Shown: positions 62,490 through 64,000 of the stretch, piece by piece
Numbering within the stretch: the first letter of the stretch is position 1
Layout: each line of letters starts with the position of its first letter
Assembly: GCF_018614875.1 (NCBI RefSeq)
Contig: NZ_JAGGNW010000012.1
Location: 186,001-250,000 of the forward strand
Direction: 5' to 3'
Source: Variovorax paradoxus
Lineage (GTDB): Bacteria; Pseudomonadota; Gammaproteobacteria; Burkholderiales; Burkholderiaceae_C
DNA length: 64,000 bases
Notes under the pieces: generated by a model
The model's input: only the letters and a program-made list of their open reading frames with translations
Database searches by the model: none
What the model was told of the DNA's origin: nothing
Program-made: the position numbers and the translations under genes

Positions 62490-63581
62490 TCAGGTGTTCT
62501 TGCTGATGGAAATGGTGGGGAACTTCGCCGAGAAGTCCTTGGCCTTTTCGGCGATGCCCACGGCCACGCGCCGCGCGACGGCCTTGTAGATGCCGGCCAC
62601 TTCGCCGTCGGGGTCGGCCACCACGGTCGGCTTGCCGCTGTCGGCCTGCAGCCGGATGTTGATGTCCAGCGGCAGCGCACCCAGGTATTCCATCTGGTAC
62701 TGCTCGGCCATCTTCTTGCCGCCCTCGGAGCCGAAGATGTGCTCGACGTGGCCGCAGTTGGAACAGATGTGCACCGCCATGTTTTCCACGATGCCCAGGA
62801 TCGGCACGCCGACCTTCTCGAACATCTTGATGCCCTTCTTGGCGTCGAGCAGCGCGATGTCCTGCGGCGTGGTGACGATCACCGCGCCGGTCATCGGCAC
62901 CCGCTGCGAAAGGGTCAGCTGGATGTCGCCGGTGCCGGGCGGCATGTCGACGATCAGGTAGTCGAGGTCTTTCCAGTTGGTCTGGCGCAGCAGCTGCTCC
63001 AGCGCCTGGGTGGCCATGGGTCCGCGCCAGATCATGGCTTCGTCCTGGTCGACCAGGAAGCCGATCGACATGACCTGCACGCCGTGGTTCTCGAGCGGCT
63101 CCATGGTCTTGCCGTCCTCGCTCTCGGGCCGGCCCTCGATGCCCAGCATCATCGGCTGGCTCGGGCCGTAGATGTCGGCGTCCAGCAGCCCGACGGCCGC
63201 CCCTTCGGACGCCAGCGCCAGCGCCAGGTTGGCCGCCGTGGTGCTCTTGCCCACGCCGCCCTTGCCCGAGGCCACCGCGATGATGTTCTTGACGTTGGGC
63301 ATCAGCTGCACGCCGCGCTGCGCTGCATGGCTGATGACCTTGGTCGTGATGTTGACCGAGACGTTGCTCACGCCCGGCGCCGTCTTTGCGGCCGCCACCA
63401 GCGCCTTGCGCATGGCCGCGTGCTGGCTCCTGGCCGGGTAGCCGAGTTCGAGGTCGAACGACACGTCGCCCTCGGATATCTGCAGGTTCTTGAGCGAGCG
63501 CGTCGCCACGAAATTCTTGCCGGTGTTGGGGTCTGCGACGGCCTTGAGCGCGTCCATGAGCCCGTCTGGGGTGAGTGCCAT
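62490..63581 (-). CDS. apbC: Mrp/ApbC Fe-S cluster carrier ATPase
   Basis: 363 residues. An N-terminal DUF59-type domain (SLKNLQISEGDVSFDLELGY) is followed by a P-loop NTPase with IAVASGKGGVGKSTTAANLA, GLLDADIYGPSQPMM, VDMPPGTGDIQLTL and the Fe-S binding CxxC of HICSNCGHVEH. Delivers 4Fe-4S clusters to client proteins, of which this window encodes many. Start ATG 63581. Divergent from the patatin gene. Confidence 0.94.
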   Translation of the reverse strand: MALTPDGLMDALKAVADPNTGKNFVATRSLKNLQISEGDVSFDLELGYPARSQHAAMRKALVAAAKTAPGVSNVSVNITTKVISHAAQRGVQLMPNVKNIIAVASGKGGVGKSTTAANLALALASEGAAVGLLDADIYGPSQPMMLGIEGRPESEDGKTMEPLENHGVQVMSIGFLVDQDEAMIWRGPMATQALEQLLRQTNWKDLDYLIVDMPPGTGDIQLTLSQRVPMTGAVIVTTPQDIALLDAKKGIKMFEKVGVPILGIVENMAVHICSNCGHVEHIFGSEGGKKMAEQYQMEYLGALPLDINIRLQADSGKPTVVADPDGEVAGIYKAVARRVAVGIAEKAKDFSAKFPTISISKNT

Positions 63582-63623
63582 TGATCTAACTCCTGAATGG
63601 CGGGTAGTCTAGTGGGTCCCATG

Positions 63624-63677
63624 GCTCGCCCCCAGGCTGCGCACGCTTCGCCTTCCCCGTACCGGGGGCAACACCAG
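63624..63677. repeat. Dispersed intergenic repeat, copy 2
   Basis: GCTCGCCCCCAGGCTGCGC ... TACCGGGGGCAACACCAG, same unit as at 16121-16182, here between the divergent apbC and patatin genes. Separate copies 47 kb apart point to a genome-wide family. Confidence 0.7.
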
Positions 63678-63690
63678 GACGACAACACCA

Positions 63691-64000
63691 ATGCCAGAGA
63701 CACCCGCAGCCACCGCGCTCCTGCTCACCGGCGGCGGCGCCCGGGCCGCCTACCAGGTGGGCGTGCTGGAGGCCATTGCCGAGATCCGGCGCGTGGCGGG
63801 CTTTGCCGGCCAGCGCAATCCCTTTCCGGTGATCACGGGCACCTCGGCCGGCGCGATCAATGCGGCCGCGCTGGCCTGCGGCGCCGACGACTTCGACAGC
63901 GCCGTCGCGCGCATCGCGCAGGTCTGGCGCGATGTCCACACCGGGCAGGTCTACCGCCCCGATTCGCTCTCGGTCATCGGCAGCGGCGCGCGCTGGCGCG
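63691..64000 (+). CDS. Patatin-like phospholipase, N-terminal part (cut by window edge)
   Basis: The first 103 residues only. Begins MPETPAATALLLTGGGARAA with the patatin oxyanion loop GGGARAAYQVG and the nucleophile motif GTSAGA (Ser at about 52). No signal peptide. Catalytic Asp lies beyond the window. Patatins hydrolyse phospholipid or lipid acyl esters. ATG 63691 is preferred; no strong ribosome site is visible. Confidence 0.85.
   Translation, partial: MPETPAATALLLTGGGARAAYQVGVLEAIAEIRRVAGFAGQRNPFPVITGTSAGAINAAALACGADDFDSAVARIAQVWRDVHTGQVYRPDSLSVIGSGARWR

Overview
The window is a GC-rich (roughly two-thirds G+C) bacterial chromosome segment that reads like a Comamonadaceae member (Burkholderiales), most likely Variovorax or a close relative. 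This rests on the gene families, the many 4-nt stop/start overlaps, GTG and TTG starts, and intergenic repeats of a type I associate with that family; no 16S gene is present, so the genus is an inference. No prophage, transposase, integrase or CRISPR array was seen. Nearly all genes are housekeeping, transport, respiratory or regulatory.

Layout. 1-4.6 kb: minus-strand urea ABC transporter operon urtABC and the start of urtD. A tandem pair of coupled micro-ORFs lies between urtC and urtD, and an inverted repeat pair between urtA and urtB. 4.7-7.4 kb: drug-type MFS exporter, a 5' remnant of a SnoaL-like gene and a divergent AraC regulator. 7.4-16.1 kb: PHB-depolymerase-type esterase, PPK2, ZntB/CorA-like channel, PHP phosphatase, EamA exporter, YciO, M50 protease, extended TrpRS and a LuxR-type response regulator. 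16.3-25.5 kb: sensor kinase, tRNA-Ser(CGA) beside serS, a VOC protein, fkpB-ispH-threonine dehydratase (all overlapping), radC-smr, and a FAD reductase with a truncated hemoglobin. 25.7-32.3 kb: polar amino acid ABC operon, 2OG-Fe(II) oxygenase, HAD phosphatase and an MHS-type MFS symporter.

32.5-40 kb: cyoABCD quinol oxidase, SURF1 and a RegB/RegA-type redox two-component system in one overlapping run, then a hemolysin III-family protein. 40.1-43.2 kb: a REP doublet, slyX and a large FtsX-type permease. 43.2-62.5 kb: about 19 kb of co-oriented minus-strand genes devoted to formate oxidation. In transcription order these are a LysR regulator, fused FdsG-FdsB, FdsA, a short ModE, ModB, ModA, ModC, DUF3305, DUF3306, a multi-cluster ferredoxin, a TorD-like chaperone, a Tat-leader small protein, membrane-bound FDH alpha and beta, a small lipoprotein, FDH gamma (cytochrome b), a small secreted protein and FdhD. 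The segment ends with apbC/mrp and the start of a patatin gene.

How the genes fit together. The cell appears able to oxidise formate in two compartments: a cytoplasmic NAD-linked enzyme and a Tat-exported, quinone-linked enzyme. Molybdate uptake and ModE control sit between the two gene sets. Electrons entering the quinone pool could leave through the cyo oxidase, whose operon carries its own redox sensor pair. The most unusual sequence-level observations are the tandem micro-ORF coupling element between urtC and urtD, the inverted repeats placed between binding-protein and permease genes in two ABC operons, and a palindrome resembling a ModE box over the modB start codon.
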